This document shows, piece by piece, positions 1 through 8,755 of a stretch of DNA of 64,000 nucleotides. Every line of letters begins with the position of its first letter. The stretch's first letter is position 1. This DNA is from Pantoea vagans (GTDB lineage Bacteria > Pseudomonadota > Gammaproteobacteria > Enterobacterales > Enterobacteriaceae), in the NCBI RefSeq assembly GCF_001506165.1, contig NZ_CP011427.1, positions 1 to 64,000 on the forward strand, in the 5' to 3' direction. The position numbers and the translations under genes were made by a program. The notes under the pieces are model-generated. The model worked only from the letters and a program-made list of their open reading frames with translations, was not told where the DNA came from and did not search any database.

Positions 1-986
1 CCATCCAGCACGCGGGTATCCACGTGTGGCACGGACATCGGCGGTGCGCCAACGCTGGCTTTACCGTACACCTTCGCCATGTGCTGTTGCACCACGTCTG
101 GGTTTTCGGTCACCAGGAAAGAGCCGCCCACCGGGAAACCGGCGTAGCCTTTCACTTCTGGAATGCCGGATTTCTGCAGCAGTGGCAGCGCTGCGCCGCC
201 CGCACCGATAAACAGCTGGCGGGTGATCAGCACGCGATTTTCACCGCTGGTGAGATTATGCAGGCTGACCTGCCAACGACCATCATTCAGGCGCTTGATA
301 TCACGCACTTCCTGGCGCAGACGCAGGCGGAAATTAGGTTTCTTCTCTAAAGAAGCAATCAGTTGGCGCGTGACTTCACCGAAGTTCACGTCAGTACCCA
401 TGTCGGTCCAGGTGGCGGCCACTTTCTGCTTACTGTCGCGTCCATTCATCACCAGTGGGATCCACTGGGTGATCTGTTCACGGTCTTCAGAATAATGCAT
501 GCCACGGAACAGAGTACTTTTTTGCAGTGCCTGGAAACGTTTGCGCAGGAATTCAACGTTATCGTCGCCCCAGACAAAGCTCATATGCGGCGTGCTGTGA
601 ATAAAGCTTTTAGGGTTGCGCAGGTTGCCCTTCTGAACGTGGTACGCCCAGAACTGACGGGAAATCTGGAAGGATTCGTTGATCGCCACCGCTTTGGCAA
701 TGTCGATGCTGCCATCCGCCTTCTGTGGCGTATAGTTCAGCTCGGCCAGCGCAGCGTGACCGGTACCGGCATTATTCCAGCCGTTGGAGGACTCCACCGC
801 GACATCATCGAGGCGTTCCACCATTTCAATCGACCAGTCTGGCTCCAGATCCTGCAGCCATGTGCCTAAGGTCGCACTCATTACGCCTGCACCAATCAGC
901 AGAACGTCAACGTCTTTTCGTTCCTGAAGTTTTGCGCTATCCATGCCAGCGGCGGCTAGCGCCAGGTTTACCGCAGTGTTGCTCAT
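1..986 (-). CDS. mqo: Malate:quinone oxidoreductase (partial, N-terminal part)
   Basis: FAD-dependent, membrane-associated enzyme that oxidises malate to oxaloacetate and passes electrons to quinone (TCA cycle). The reverse strand reads from ATG at 986 to the window edge without a stop, about 328 residues. Near residues 26-40 it shows the Rossmann FAD motif ([18 protein letters not shown]) and, soon after, the [22 protein letters not shown] stretch typical of Mqo, broken here only by the edge of what I quote. Further family blocks include [13 protein letters not shown] and [23 protein letters not shown] ribosome site lies just upstream of the start. The C-terminal third lies outside the window. 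Confidence 0.96.
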   Translation of the reverse strand, partial: MSNTAVNLALAAAGMDSAKLQERKDVDVLLIGAGVMSATLGTWLQDLEPDWSIEMVERLDDVAVESSNGWNNAGTGHAALAELNYTPQKADGSIDIAKAVAINESFQISRQFWAYHVQKGNLRNPKSFIHSTPHMSFVWGDDNVEFLRKRFQALQKSTLFRGMHYSEDREQITQWIPLVMNGRDSKQKVAATWTDMGTDVNFGEVTRQLIASLEKKPNFRLRLRQEVRDIKRLNDGRWQVSLHNLTSGENRVLITRQLFIGAGGAALPLLQKSGIPEVKGYAGFPVGGSFLVTENPDVVQQHMAKVYGKASVGAPPMSVPHVDTRVLD

Positions 987-1513
987 GAGGCGACATCTCC
1001 TCTCTCTGTTGACCTGAAGCTCAAGGTTCGCAGGCGAAACAGCCACGCTTCTTTCGAGCGCGTCGCGCTGTTTCTCAAAGGTTAAGACTCAGGTTTAAGT
1101 CATGGGGACGATAACGGTTAACTGCACGTTATGCATATGCATTTGAATATAACATTCTCGTATCGGAATTAAACGTTTGTTTATTTTTTAAAGGCGGAAA
1201 TGATTCAGCATAAGAATTAATCAGCTCAACCCCGCTGGTATAAGGGATTTTTATCCTTAATCAGAGAGTTATGGTAACGCAGTTGTTGCGATATTGTGAG
1301 AGGAAAAGGCATGGGATGGTTGCTTAGTGAGCTGGATCACAACTTAACACTATGATTAAATTGATTTAATGTGAAATTGATTTTTTATGCGGTTTTTCTG
1401 TTGCGCATGTTTCGCCAGGTTCTGTAAAAATAATGTTACATTCCTGTGGTTCTTAAATTATCTGCCGCGTTCTGCTTTGGTCAGAAGAAAAATGCATCAC
1501 GCAGCGGATAACA
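987..1513. other. AT-rich intergenic region upstream of mqo
   Basis: About 530 bases without a convincing gene. It must hold the mqo promoter. A perfect 12-bp palindrome, ATGCATATGCAT, sits at 1131-1142 and is flanked by GTTAT/ATAAC arms. Short ORFs are present but none has a good ribosome site or a recognisable product. No classic terminator or known RNA motif was identified by eye. Confidence 0.5.
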
Positions 1514-1756
1514 TCATGCCTTGGACCAGAGGCGCCAGGCGAAACGGATGACGAAAAATTCAATCGCGCCGAGGATCAGGAACCACAGGCAGAAGACGAT
1601 GGTGTAGAGCTGATTTACATCCTGCAAATGCAAATTCTCTTGCAGTTGTCTGGCCAGCGTGACGCCAAACTGAGGTGCTGGCAACAGCAGGGCAGAGAGA
1701 AAGCCCAGCAGCAAAATACCACCAGGGATGATTAACGTTTCAAACGGGTTTTTCAT
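1514..1756 (-). CDS. Small two-helix inner membrane protein, unidentified
   Basis: An 80-residue protein starting MKNPFETLIIPGG. I chose this ATG (1756) over the longer 113-codon reading because AGGA lies about 10 bases upstream and the longer N-terminus is polar and unlike a membrane protein. Two hydrophobic segments are visible: residues about 8-26 (IIPGGILLLGFLSALLLPAP) and about 48-70 (LYTIVFCLWFLILGAIEFFV), with a basic C-terminal tail (RFAWRLWSKA). This suggests an inner-membrane hairpin with a short amphipathic loop. I do not recognise the family and assign no function. It is transcribed away from mntP, so the two may share the intergenic control region. Confidence 0.6.
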   Translation of the reverse strand: MKNPFETLIIPGGILLLGFLSALLLPAPQFGVTLARQLQENLHLQDVNQLYTIVFCLWFLILGAIEFFVIRFAWRLWSKA

Positions 1757-1886
1757 CGCAGTTTTCCTATCAATAAGCGCGGGCATTAGCGCACAAAAGG
1801 GCGCAATGGTGCAATCCCCGTGCCGCTCAAGCCTCAGAATTTTCTTCAATTCCATTCACTTAGCGACATAAATAGCGCAAGTTAAG

Positions 1887-1908
1887 AGTTATAGCCTTTG
1901 CTATACTT
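1887..1908 (+). promoter_or_regulatory. MntR box upstream of mntP
   Basis: AGTTATAGCCTTTGCTATACTT contains the palindrome ATAGC-CTTT-GCTAT (1891-1904). Read on the other strand this is ATAGCAAAGGCTAT, the core of the enterobacterial MntR operator. A -10-like TATACT overlaps its right edge. MntR with manganese activates mntP in E. coli, so an operator here fits the downstream gene. The leader from here to the mntP start is about 130 bases; I could not find the yybP-ykoY riboswitch core in it. Confidence 0.75.
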
Positions 1909-2039
1909 AAATCCATGATTTTACTGTCTTTTTTTTGGCGTTTTTGCGTGCTAGACTGCGCGCACTTTTTTATTACTGAACAATAGATGCGGAAAATTGC
2001 CTGTTTGAACGCTTTTTCCGCGGCATTGATTGAAAACCC

Positions 2040-2594
2040 ATGACATTTATCGCAACTCTGATTCTGGATGTCGATGGAAAAGGACAAAAGCACCAAAGCA
2101 TCCTTGCATCGCCGAATTTCAAAGAAGCGCTACGCACGGGCTTAATTTTTGGTGTCATTGAAATGCTGACACCGCTGATTGGCTGGGCCATTGGTCTGGC
2201 TGCCAGCCGCTACATTATGGCTTGGGATCACTGGGTGGCATTTGGCCTGTTAACCGTACTCGGCGGCCGTATGATGATGGAAGGTTTTCGTCAGACGGCG
2301 GATGAGCCGTGTGAGGCGCCACAGCGTCATGGCTTTATGGTGCTGGCACTGACAGCGGTAGCAACCAGTCTCGATGCGTTGGCGGTGGGCGTCGGCCTCG
2401 CCTTCCTGCAGGTGAATATTATTCTGACGGCAGTTACCATTGGTGCCGCCACCACTATTATGGCAACCACCGGCGTGATGGTGGGACGTTTCATTGGCCC
2501 GGTGATGGGCAAGTGGGCAGAAGTCTTGGGCGGCGTGGTGTTAATCAGTATCGGTTGTACCATTCTCATTGAGCATCTGAATCTGTTCAGCTAA
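2040..2594 (+). CDS. mntP: Manganese exporter MntP with altered N-terminus
   Basis: MntP is an inner-membrane Mn(II) efflux pump built from six helices with conserved acidic residues. From about residue 28 onward the protein follows MntP closely: [35 protein letters not shown], then the second repeat [19 protein letters not shown] and [19 protein letters not shown], ending at 184 residues (E. coli has 188). The first helix is wrong: the expected FGMSMDAFAASIGKG block is missing and is replaced by a polar stretch (residues 10-24). Pieces such as ATGTCGATGGA and CATCGCCGAATTTC survive in other frames. This points to indels rather than a new domain; the aspartate of the first MDAFA motif is lost, so the product as read is probably inactive. 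Regulation is likely by MntR through the box at 1887-1908. Confidence 0.85.
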   Translation: MTFIATLILDVDGKGQKHQSILASPNFKEALRTGLIFGVIEMLTPLIGWAIGLAASRYIMAWDHWVAFGLLTVLGGRMMMEGFRQTADEPCEAPQRHGFMVLALTAVATSLDALAVGVGLAFLQVNIILTAVTIGAATTIMATTGVMVGRFIGPVMGKWAEVLGGVVLISIGCTILIEHLNLFS

Positions 2595-2596
2595 CT

Positions 2597-2786
2597 ATAC
2601 CCGTCATACTTCGAACCGCAGCTGCGTTGGCTGCGCGTGCTCACTCCAGTCACTTACTGATGTAAGCTCCTGGAGATTCACCCACTTGCCGCGTGATTCG
2701 GCCTTCGGCCTCACCTTCGGGCCAGCGCAAGCGCTGTTCAAAGCGCCGTAAGGCACTTTTGTGCTGCAATTCGAATTATTTAGGTA
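2597..2786. repeat. ERIC element, long form with internal insertion
   Basis: About 190 bp starting with CCCGTCATACTTCGAA and ending with TTCGAATTATTTAGG. The centre contains CAGTCACTTACTGATGTAAG followed by CTCCTGGAGATTCAC, the ERIC (IRU) core. An extra block of about 70 bp rich in hairpins (GCCTTCGGCC, GCGCAAGCGC) lies between the core and the right end. The same long form recurs at 13459-13648. Confidence 0.9.
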
Positions 2787-2821
2787 TTGGATCCCATTTT
2801 TGTGATCTGGTTCAAAAATAT

Positions 2822-2850
2822 TTGCGTGAAAAATGCGCGTTAGTTATACT
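2822..2850 (+). promoter_or_regulatory. Candidate promoter for the AzuC-like gene
   Basis: TTGCGT (2822-2827), a 17-base spacer, then TATACT (2845-2850). The -10 is near consensus and the -35 is weak, as expected for a regulated promoter. The start codon of the small gene is about 33 bases downstream of the predicted transcription start. Confidence 0.45.
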
Positions 2851-2889
2851 TTTCGCATATTTCTTCAACAATTTTTGAGCCAGGTAATC

Positions 2890-2964
2890 ATGAAACGCTT
2901 TTTCCGCTACGTGTTCCGCGCCTATGTCGAGACCTTTAAACACGTCCCGCCAGGCGCGCTTTAA
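2890..2964 (+). CDS. azuC: AzuC-like small protein (24 residues)
   Basis: A 24-residue ORF starting MKRFFRYVFRAYVETFK and ending HVPPGAL. It shares the pattern basic N-terminus, then Y-x-x-T-F-K-x-V-P-P-G, with the 28-residue E. coli small protein AzuC (MKLRK..., NNYCKTFKDVPPG). In E. coli AzuC is encoded on the dual-function RNA AzuCR and is membrane associated through an amphipathic helix. Here a GCCAGG ribosome site sits 5-6 bases before the ATG and a promoter-like sequence lies upstream. The stop codon abuts an ERIC remnant. The match is short, so homology rests on the conserved C-terminal half; I am fairly sure this is a real gene because the pattern is specific. Confidence 0.7.
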   Translation: MKRFFRYVFRAYVETFKHVPPGAL

Positions 2965-3032
2965 ATACCCGTCATACTTCGAACCGCAGCTGCGTTGGCT
3001 GTGCGTGCTGCGATTCGAATTATTTAGGGTAT
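2965..3032. repeat. Internally deleted ERIC element (68 bp)
   Basis: It keeps the left end (ACCCGTCATACTTCGAACCG, CAGCTGCGTTGGCTG) and the right end (GCGATTCGAATTATTTAGGG) but lacks the whole central core seen at 2597-2786. It begins directly at the stop codon of the AzuC-like gene and may act as its 3' end hairpin. Confidence 0.85.
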
Positions 3033-3242
3033 TTCACCCGTGAATGGCCCTACGATTTTCTTATCTCTCCGCCAGTTCATCCTACTTATTGCCTCAAAAA
3101 AATCCTTTCTAGCGCTGGCACCATCAGTTTTTGATCTGGCTAGCCTGACGTTATACCCCGCCACCAAACAAGCATTCGTCACCTTTTTCTCCGCATGGAA
3201 TAGTCGATTCAGGCCTCTAACCCGTCTGAAACGAGAAACATC

Positions 3243-4244
3243 ATGCTGATCCCTCAACCCTATTTACTGTTCCTTGGCGATGTCACCGATCCACTGGCTG
3301 CTAAAACCGCGCGCGCATTCATGTCTGGCGACCGGAGCAGTGCGTGGGCGAAATTAAACTGCCGGGCTGTACTGTCAGCCTGGGTCTGGACGTGCTCGAT
3401 ATTGCAACGGCAAAAGAGCGTGGGGCAAAAACCCTGGTACTGGGTACCGCTAATGCCGGTGCTATCTGCCTGAGCACTGGCTTGAAACCGTTAAAGGTGC
3501 CATTAAAGCCGGTATGAACGTGGCCAGCGGTCTGCATCATCGTCTGGTGGATGAGCCGAGCTGGTGGCGTTAGCGCAAGAGTTTGGTGTGGAACTGTTTG
3601 ACCTGCGCCATATGCGTCCAAAACTGAATGTCGGCAGCGGTAAGAAGCGTACAGGTAAGCGAGTGCTTACTGTTGGCACCGACTGCTCGGTGGGCAAAAT
3701 GTACACCTCACTGGCACTGGAAGCCGCCATGCGTGAGCGCGGCATGAAAGCTGATTTCCGTGCCACCGGCCAAACCGGCATTCTGGTGGCGGGTGAAGGG
3801 ATTGCGATTGATGCGGTGATTGCCGACTTCATCGCCGGTGCGGTTGAAGCGTTGTCACCGGCCAATGACGCCGACCACTGGATATCGTGGAAGGTCAGGG
3901 TTCCCTGTTCCATCCTTCTTATGCGGGCGTCAGCATGGGTCTGATCCATGGTGCGCAGCCGCACTGGCTGGTGATGTGTCATGAAATGGGCCGTCCACAT
4001 ATGCGTCATTTGCCGCATCAGCCGATGGTCAGCCTGAAATTGTGTTGAAGCCAACCTGCGCGCCGCTCATGTCACCAGCGACAATGTGCAACTGGCCGGT
4101 TTCGCCATCAACACCTCAAACTACAGCGAAGCGGAAGCGCGCGCCTTCTGCGCAGAAGTCAGTGCCGAATTCGGCGTGCCAGCAACCGACCCAGTGCGTT
4201 TTGGTATTGCAGATATCGCTGCACTGCTGCAGGAGCGTGGCTAA
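3243..4244 (+). pseudogene. dgcN: DgcN-like D-glutamate N-acetyltransferase (DUF1611), about five frameshifts
   Basis: Members of this P-loop family (DUF1611) are described as N-acetyltransferases that start D-glutamate breakdown. Reading across frames gives one continuous protein of about 334 residues: MLIPQPYLLFLGDVTDPLAAKTA, VWRPEQCVGEIKLPG, GTANAGG-YLPEHWLETVKGAI, ASGLHHRL, then the P-loop region RVLTVGTDCSVGKMYTSLAL and DFRATGQTGILVAGEGIAIDA, ending DPVRFGIADIAALLQERG. Frame breaks lie near 3311, 3462, 3556, 3883 and 4043; each is explained by one missing base, mostly a lost G in a GG or GGG run. The gene is followed one base later by dgcA. Either the operon head is decaying or the consensus is poor here; the uniform error type favours the latter. 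Confidence 0.75.
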
Positions 4245-4245
4245 T

Positions 4246-5212
4246 ATGCGGCGCATGCAGATTGAAGTGCTTGAGCTGCCGCTGGCGCGTCCCTTTGCGA
4301 TCTCACGTGCACACGCACGGCTGTAACCGTCATCCGCGTCACGCTGGAGCAAAACGGTTTTATTGGTCGTGGCGAATGCACACCGGACGCCCGCGCTACG
4401 ATGAAAACGCCAGACAGCGTGCAGGCCGAACTGGAAGCGCTGGCGCGAGGATGTCGAAGCTGGCTTAAGCCGTCTCGATCTGCAACGTCGTATCTCTGCC
4501 GGTTCAGCGCGAAATGCGCTGGACTGCGCGCTGTGGCGTCTGGATGCGGCACTCGGCCAAACAGACGCTGTGGCAACAGTGTGAGCGGGTTGCACCGCCT
4601 TCGGTGATTACCGCTGAACCTTAAGCCTCGATTCAAGTTGAAAACATGGCCGCGGCGGCGGCGGATGCGGTTTCACGCGGTGCCATCCTGCTGAAATTAA
4701 GCTTAATCGCGATGAGATTCTGGAAAAGGTTGCGGCGATTCGCGCCGTTGCACCGCGTGCCACGCTGATCATTGACGCAACGAAGCCTGGTCAGGTGTGG
4801 ATCTGCACAGCCTGCTCACCGCTTTGCAAGCCTACAACATCGCCATGGTCGAACAGCCACTGCCTGCCGGTCAGGATCAGGACTGCAACGTTTTCCCCAT
4901 CCCATTCCGGTGTGTGCCGACGAAAGCTGTCACACCCGTGAAGATATCGCGCAGCTGCGTAATCGCTACGAAATGATCAACATCAAGCTGGATAAATGCG
5001 GTGGTCTGACCGAAGCCTTGGCGATGGTCGAAGAAGCACAGAAGCTGGATATGCGTTTGATGGTGGGCTGCATGTTGGGCTCTTCACTGGCGATGGAAGC
5101 CGCGCTGCCGGTGGCGATTGCCGCCGAGCATGTCGATCTGGATGGCCCGATTTGGCTGGCCGCCGATAGCTCACCTTTCCTTACCTACGCTCAAGGCCGA
5201 ATCCGGCTGTAA
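4246..5212 (+). pseudogene. dgcA: DgcA-like N-acetyl-D-glutamate racemase / dipeptide epimerase, many frameshifts
   Basis: An enolase-superfamily protein of about 322 residues when frames are joined. Visible blocks are MQIEVLELPLARPFAISRA, VTVIRVTLEQNGFIGRGEC, SAGSARNALDCALWRLDAAL, LIIDA(N)EAW-SGVDLHSL, VEQPLPAG, IPVCADESCHTREDI and INIKLDKCGGLTEALAMV. These include the metal-binding D/E/D positions and the C-terminal catalytic lysine of the epimerase group. Known relatives racemise N-acetyl-Glu (DgcA) or epimerise L-Ala-D/L-Glu; both fit the peptide context. At least seven frame breaks are needed (near 4312, 4392, 4448, 4558, 4620, 4698, 4779 and 4883). Most are single missing bases; the one near 4620 could instead be a substitution making TAA. 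The last 146 codons are intact. Confidence 0.72.
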
Positions 5213-5227
5213 CCGCACGAGGCAACG

Positions 5228-7092
5228 ATGACGGACACTTTACTTACTCCCAACGCCGCCAGCGTTGCCGGTTCCGCGCCGGTCCTCGCGATTCAGGATC
5301 TCAGCGTCTCGTTTCGCGGCCGCAGCGGCGAAACCAGGCTCTCAAAGGCATCAGTTTTGCGATTCATCCGGGCGAAATTGTCGCCGTGGTGGGCGAAAGC
5401 GGCTCAGGAAAATCGGTCACGTCGCTGGCGGTGATGGGCTTACTGGCAGCATCGGGGCGCATCGATCGCGGCAGCATGCAGTTCCGCGATCGCCAAGGCA
5501 AAGCGCATGCCCTGGAGAAGCTGGATGAAACACAGCGCCGTGCGTTACGCGGCCGTGAGATGGCGATGATTTTTCAGGAGCCGATGACCTCGCTCAACCC
5601 GGTATTGCGGGTAGGCGATCAGCTCACGGAAGCGCTGCGCGATCACCAGCTGTGTGATAAACCCACGGCGGATGCACGTGCGCGTGAACTGCTGCGTCAG
5701 GTGCGTATTGCTGATGTCGATCGCATCATGAAAAGCTACCCGCATTCGCTGTCGGGTGGCATGCGTCAACGCGTGATGATCGCGCAGGCATTGGCCTGCG
5801 ATCCCCAGTTGTTAATTGCCGATGAACCGACCACCGCGCTGGACGTAACGGTTCAGGCGCGCATTCTTCACATCCTGCGCGATCTGCAACGTGAAAAGCA
5901 GATGGCGGTACTGTTTATTACCCATGACATGGGCGTGGTGGCGGAAATCGCCGACCGTGTGGTGGTAATGCTGCGCGGTGAAGTGGTAGAGGAGGGCACA
6001 GTCGATGAGATTTTCAACGCCGCTCAACATCCTTACACCCAGGCCCTGCTCGCGGCGGTGCCCAAGCTCGGCGATATGCGTGAGCACAGCTGGCCGCAGC
6101 GTTTCCCATTGCTGGGTGCGCCACACAGCCATAACGCGGAACAGCGCACCGCCCGTTATGACGAAACCCCACTGCTGGATGTGCGTGGCCTGAAAGTCTA
6201 TTACCCGATCCGCAGCGGAATCTTCTCCGCGCTGACGCATCAGGTGCACGCGGTCGAGCAGATCGACTTCAGCTTATGGCCGGGGGAAACCTTAGCGATT
6301 GTCGGCGAGAGCGGCTGTGGCAAATCCACCACGGGCCGCGCGCTGATGCGTCTGATCAACAGCCATGCCGACAGCATCCATTTTCAGGGCAGTGAAATCG
6401 CCGATCTCAAAGAGGCGCAGTTCCAGCCGCTGCGTAGTGAAATCCAGATGGTGTTTCAGGACCCGTATGCCTCACTCAATCCACGACTCACCGTTGGGTT
6501 CACCATTGCGGAGCCCCTGTTGCTGCACGGTTTGGTGAAGTCGCTGGAGGAAGCCACGCCGCAGGTGAATGCCTTGCTGAAAAGCGTCGGTCTGTTACCG
6601 GAACATGCCCAGCGTTACCCGCATGAGTTCTCTGGTGGCCAGCGTCAGCGCATCGCCATCGCGCGTGCCATGGCGTTGAAACCCAAAGTCATCATTGCCG
6701 ATGAAGCGGTGTCCGCACTGGATGTGTCGGTGCAGGCGCAGGTGGTGAATCTGATGATGGACCTGCAACAGCAAACCGGTGTGGCATGGATTTTCATCTC
6801 GCATGATATGGCGGTGGTGGAACGCATCGCTAATCGCGTGGCGGTGATGTACCTCGGCCAGATTGTTGAACTGGGGCCACGTCAGTCGGTATTTAACCAA
6901 CCGCAACATCCTTATACCCAACGTCTGCTGGCCTCGGTGCCGGTGGCCGATCCACAGAACCGTCAACCCCGCATTTTCGAAGACAGCGAGATCCCCTCGC
7001 CGCTGCGCAAAGTGGGCGAAACGGTCACAAAACCCCGTTATCGCCAGGTTGCGCCGCAACACTGGGTCGCTGACGACATTGCATCGCGTTAA
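5228..7092 (+). CDS. gsiA: GsiA-type dual ATP-binding protein of a peptide/glutathione importer (one frameshift)
   Basis: Cytoplasmic ATPase with two ABC domains fused in one chain, as in E. coli GsiA (623 residues; about 621 here once corrected). The first domain has Walker A GESGSGKS, signature LSGGMRQR and Walker [13 protein letters not shown]; the second has GESGCGKST, FSGGQRQR and VIIADEAVSALD. Each domain ends with the HPYTQ/LLA motif of oligopeptide ATPases. The true start is ATG 5228 (MTDTLLTPNAAS), 15 bases after dgcA. One base appears missing near 5335, where GAAACCAGG should read GAAACCCAG; the intact reading frame then runs from 5386. It energises the permeases encoded at 8756 and 9685. 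Confidence 0.88.
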
Positions 7093-7113
7093 CGCTCAAT
7101 ACCAGGAGATTTC

Positions 7114-8655
7114 ATGAAATCGAATTTTCGCCGTGCTTCACTGGCTGTTGGATTGACCCTCGCGCTGGCTGCTGCCGCGCAGGCGCAGGATCTGCGCATC
7201 TCAATGTATGCAGATATCACCGGGCTGGACCCGCATGATACCTCGGACAACGTCAGCTACTCCGTACAGAGCGGTATCTTTGAACGTCTGTTCCAGTTTG
7301 ATGCCAAGATGAAGCTGCAACCCTGGCTGGCGACCAGTTACACCAGCAATGACACCGCCACCGAATTTACCCTGACGCTGCGTAAAGGCGTCACCTTCCA
7401 GGACGGCACGCCTTTTGATGCCGAGGCGGTAAAAGCCAACCTTGAACGCCTGGCCGATCAAACCAAAGGGCTGAAGCGTAATAGCCTGTACAAGATGATT
7501 GCCAAGGTCACGGTGCTGGCACCGGATCAGGTGAAAATCGATCTCAACCAATCTTTTGGTGCCTTCATCAACACTCTGGCGCACCCGTCGGCGGTGATGT
7601 GGAGCCCGGCGATCCTCAAGCAGTATCCAGAAGAAGCCCAGTTGCGCTTACATCCGGTCGGCACTGGCCCGTTCAAGTTTGTCGAGTGGCAGCCAGGCAA
7701 AGCGGTTTCGCTGGTGAAGTATGACGGCTACTGGCAGAAAGGCTGGCCGAAGGTGGATAAAGTGACCTTCTCACCGAGCCCAGAAGACGCAACGCGCGTA
7801 GCGGCGCTGAAATCAGGGCAGGTCGATGCGATCTGGCCACTGCCATCGGACCTGATCGCCACCGTGCAGAGCGACAGCAAATTGGCGATCCAGCGCGATC
7901 CGAGCATTTACCTCTATTACATGGCGATTAACACCCAGCATAAACCGCTGGCCGACGTGCGAGTGCGCCAGGCGATTAACTACGCCATCGACCGCGATCT
8001 GTGGCTGAAAGTGGCGTTCGCCGGTATGGGTAAAGCGGCTACCTCTGCCATGCCAGAGGGGGTGCAGTTCTACCAGAAGCAGACTGAGCCAAACTACCGC
8101 TATTCCGTCGACCAAGCCAAAGCACTGCTAAAAGAGGCGGGATATCCGAACGGGCTGGATCTTAAACTCTGGACCACCAATGCCACCGCCAGCGTGCGTG
8201 CAGCACAGGTATTGAAAGCGCAGCTGGCGACTGTCGGCATTCGCGCCACCGTGACGCCAATGGATTCCGGCACGCGCAACGCCAAGCTGTGGGGCGTGAA
8301 AGATCCGAAGCAGGCAGAATTTGACCTTTACTACGGTGGCTGGTCAACCTCGACCGGTGATGCAGACTGGGCGCTGCGTCCGCTGTATGCCACCGAATCC
8401 TGGGTGCCAACCTCGTATAACGTTTCCTACTTCAGCAACCCGGATGTGGATAAAGCCATTGCCGGTGGTTTAGCCACGGCCGATCCGGCCAAGCGCGGCG
8501 CAGCCTATGCCGAAGCGCAGAAACTGTTGTGGAAAGATGCACCTGTCGCCTTCCTCGGCACGCCAGATAACCTGGTGGGTAAACGCAGCAACCTGAGCGG
8601 TGTGTCGATGCTGCCGGATGGCAATTTCCTCTATACCCAAGCGGCATTTAAGTAA
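7114..8655 (+). CDS. gsiB: GsiB-type periplasmic peptide/glutathione-binding protein
   Basis: Extracytoplasmic solute-binding protein family 5, 513 residues. The N-terminus is a Sec signal peptide (MKSNFRRASLAVGLTLALAA, cut after AQAQ). Family markers follow: SMYADITGLDPHDT, FTLTLRKGVTFQDGTPFDAEAVKANLERL, GTGPFKFVEWQPG, VRVRQAINYAIDR. Closest by eye to GsiB, the glutathione-binding protein, although the neighbouring D-peptidases suggest that the natural ligand may be another small gamma-glutamyl or D-residue peptide. CAGGAG precedes the ATG. A REPIN hairpin pair lies between this gene and the permease gene, a common arrangement where the binding protein must be made in excess. Confidence 0.9.
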   Translation: MKSNFRRASLAVGLTLALAAAAQAQDLRISMYADITGLDPHDTSDNVSYSVQSGIFERLFQFDAKMKLQPWLATSYTSNDTATEFTLTLRKGVTFQDGTPFDAEAVKANLERLADQTKGLKRNSLYKMIAKVTVLAPDQVKIDLNQSFGAFINTLAHPSAVMWSPAILKQYPEEAQLRLHPVGTGPFKFVEWQPGKAVSLVKYDGYWQKGWPKVDKVTFSPSPEDATRVAALKSGQVDAIWPLPSDLIATVQSDSKLAIQRDPSIYLYYMAINTQHKPLADVRVRQAINYAIDRDLWLKVAFAGMGKAATSAMPEGVQFYQKQTEPNYRYSVDQAKALLKEAGYPNGLDLKLWTTNATASVRAAQVLKAQLATVGIRATVTPMDSGTRNAKLWGVKDPKQAEFDLYYGGWSTSTGDADWALRPLYATESWVPTSYNVSYFSNPDVDKAIAGGLATADPAKRGAAYAEAQKLLWKDAPVAFLGTPDNLVGKRSNLSGVSMLPDGNFLYTQAAFK

Positions 8656-8670
8656 GGCGATGCGGGTATT

Positions 8671-8721
8671 GGTCGCCATAAATGGCGACCCTACTTTGTA
8701 GGGTGCGCATTTATGCGCACC
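8671..8721. repeat. REPIN-like hairpin pair
   Basis: GGTCGCCATAAATGGCGACC, then CTACTTTGTAG, then GGTGCGCATTTATGCGCACC: two 20-bp hairpins facing each other around a CCCTAC/GTAGGG centre. It lies between the binding-protein and permease genes and could protect the upstream mRNA end or reduce read-through. Confidence 0.85.
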
Positions 8722-8755
8722 TGAATACCGACCGCACTCACCATAAAGGAAGCGC

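Noticed and set aside
24..988. Several + strand ORFs over mqo
   Set aside because: They lie antisense to a clear mqo reading frame and have no family features.
1311..1355. Small ORF (14 codons, MGWLL...) upstream of mqo
   Set aside because: It has a purine-rich stretch upstream but no conserved pattern I recognise, and is too short to support.
1910..2039. Possible yybP-ykoY manganese riboswitch
   Set aside because: The conserved core could not be found by eye; a covariance search would be needed to claim it.
1860..2191. Reverse-strand ORFs in the mntP leader
   Set aside because: They overlap the MntR box and the mntP start, lack ribosome sites and show no recognisable protein.
2693..2878. 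ORF inside the long ERIC
   Set aside because: It is translation of the repeat itself; a similar ORF arises in the copy near 13553.
3024..3257. Overlapping ORFs on both strands between the ERIC remnant and dgcN
   Set aside because: No ribosome site or family resemblance; the + strand ORF runs into the dgcN start. Treated as leader.
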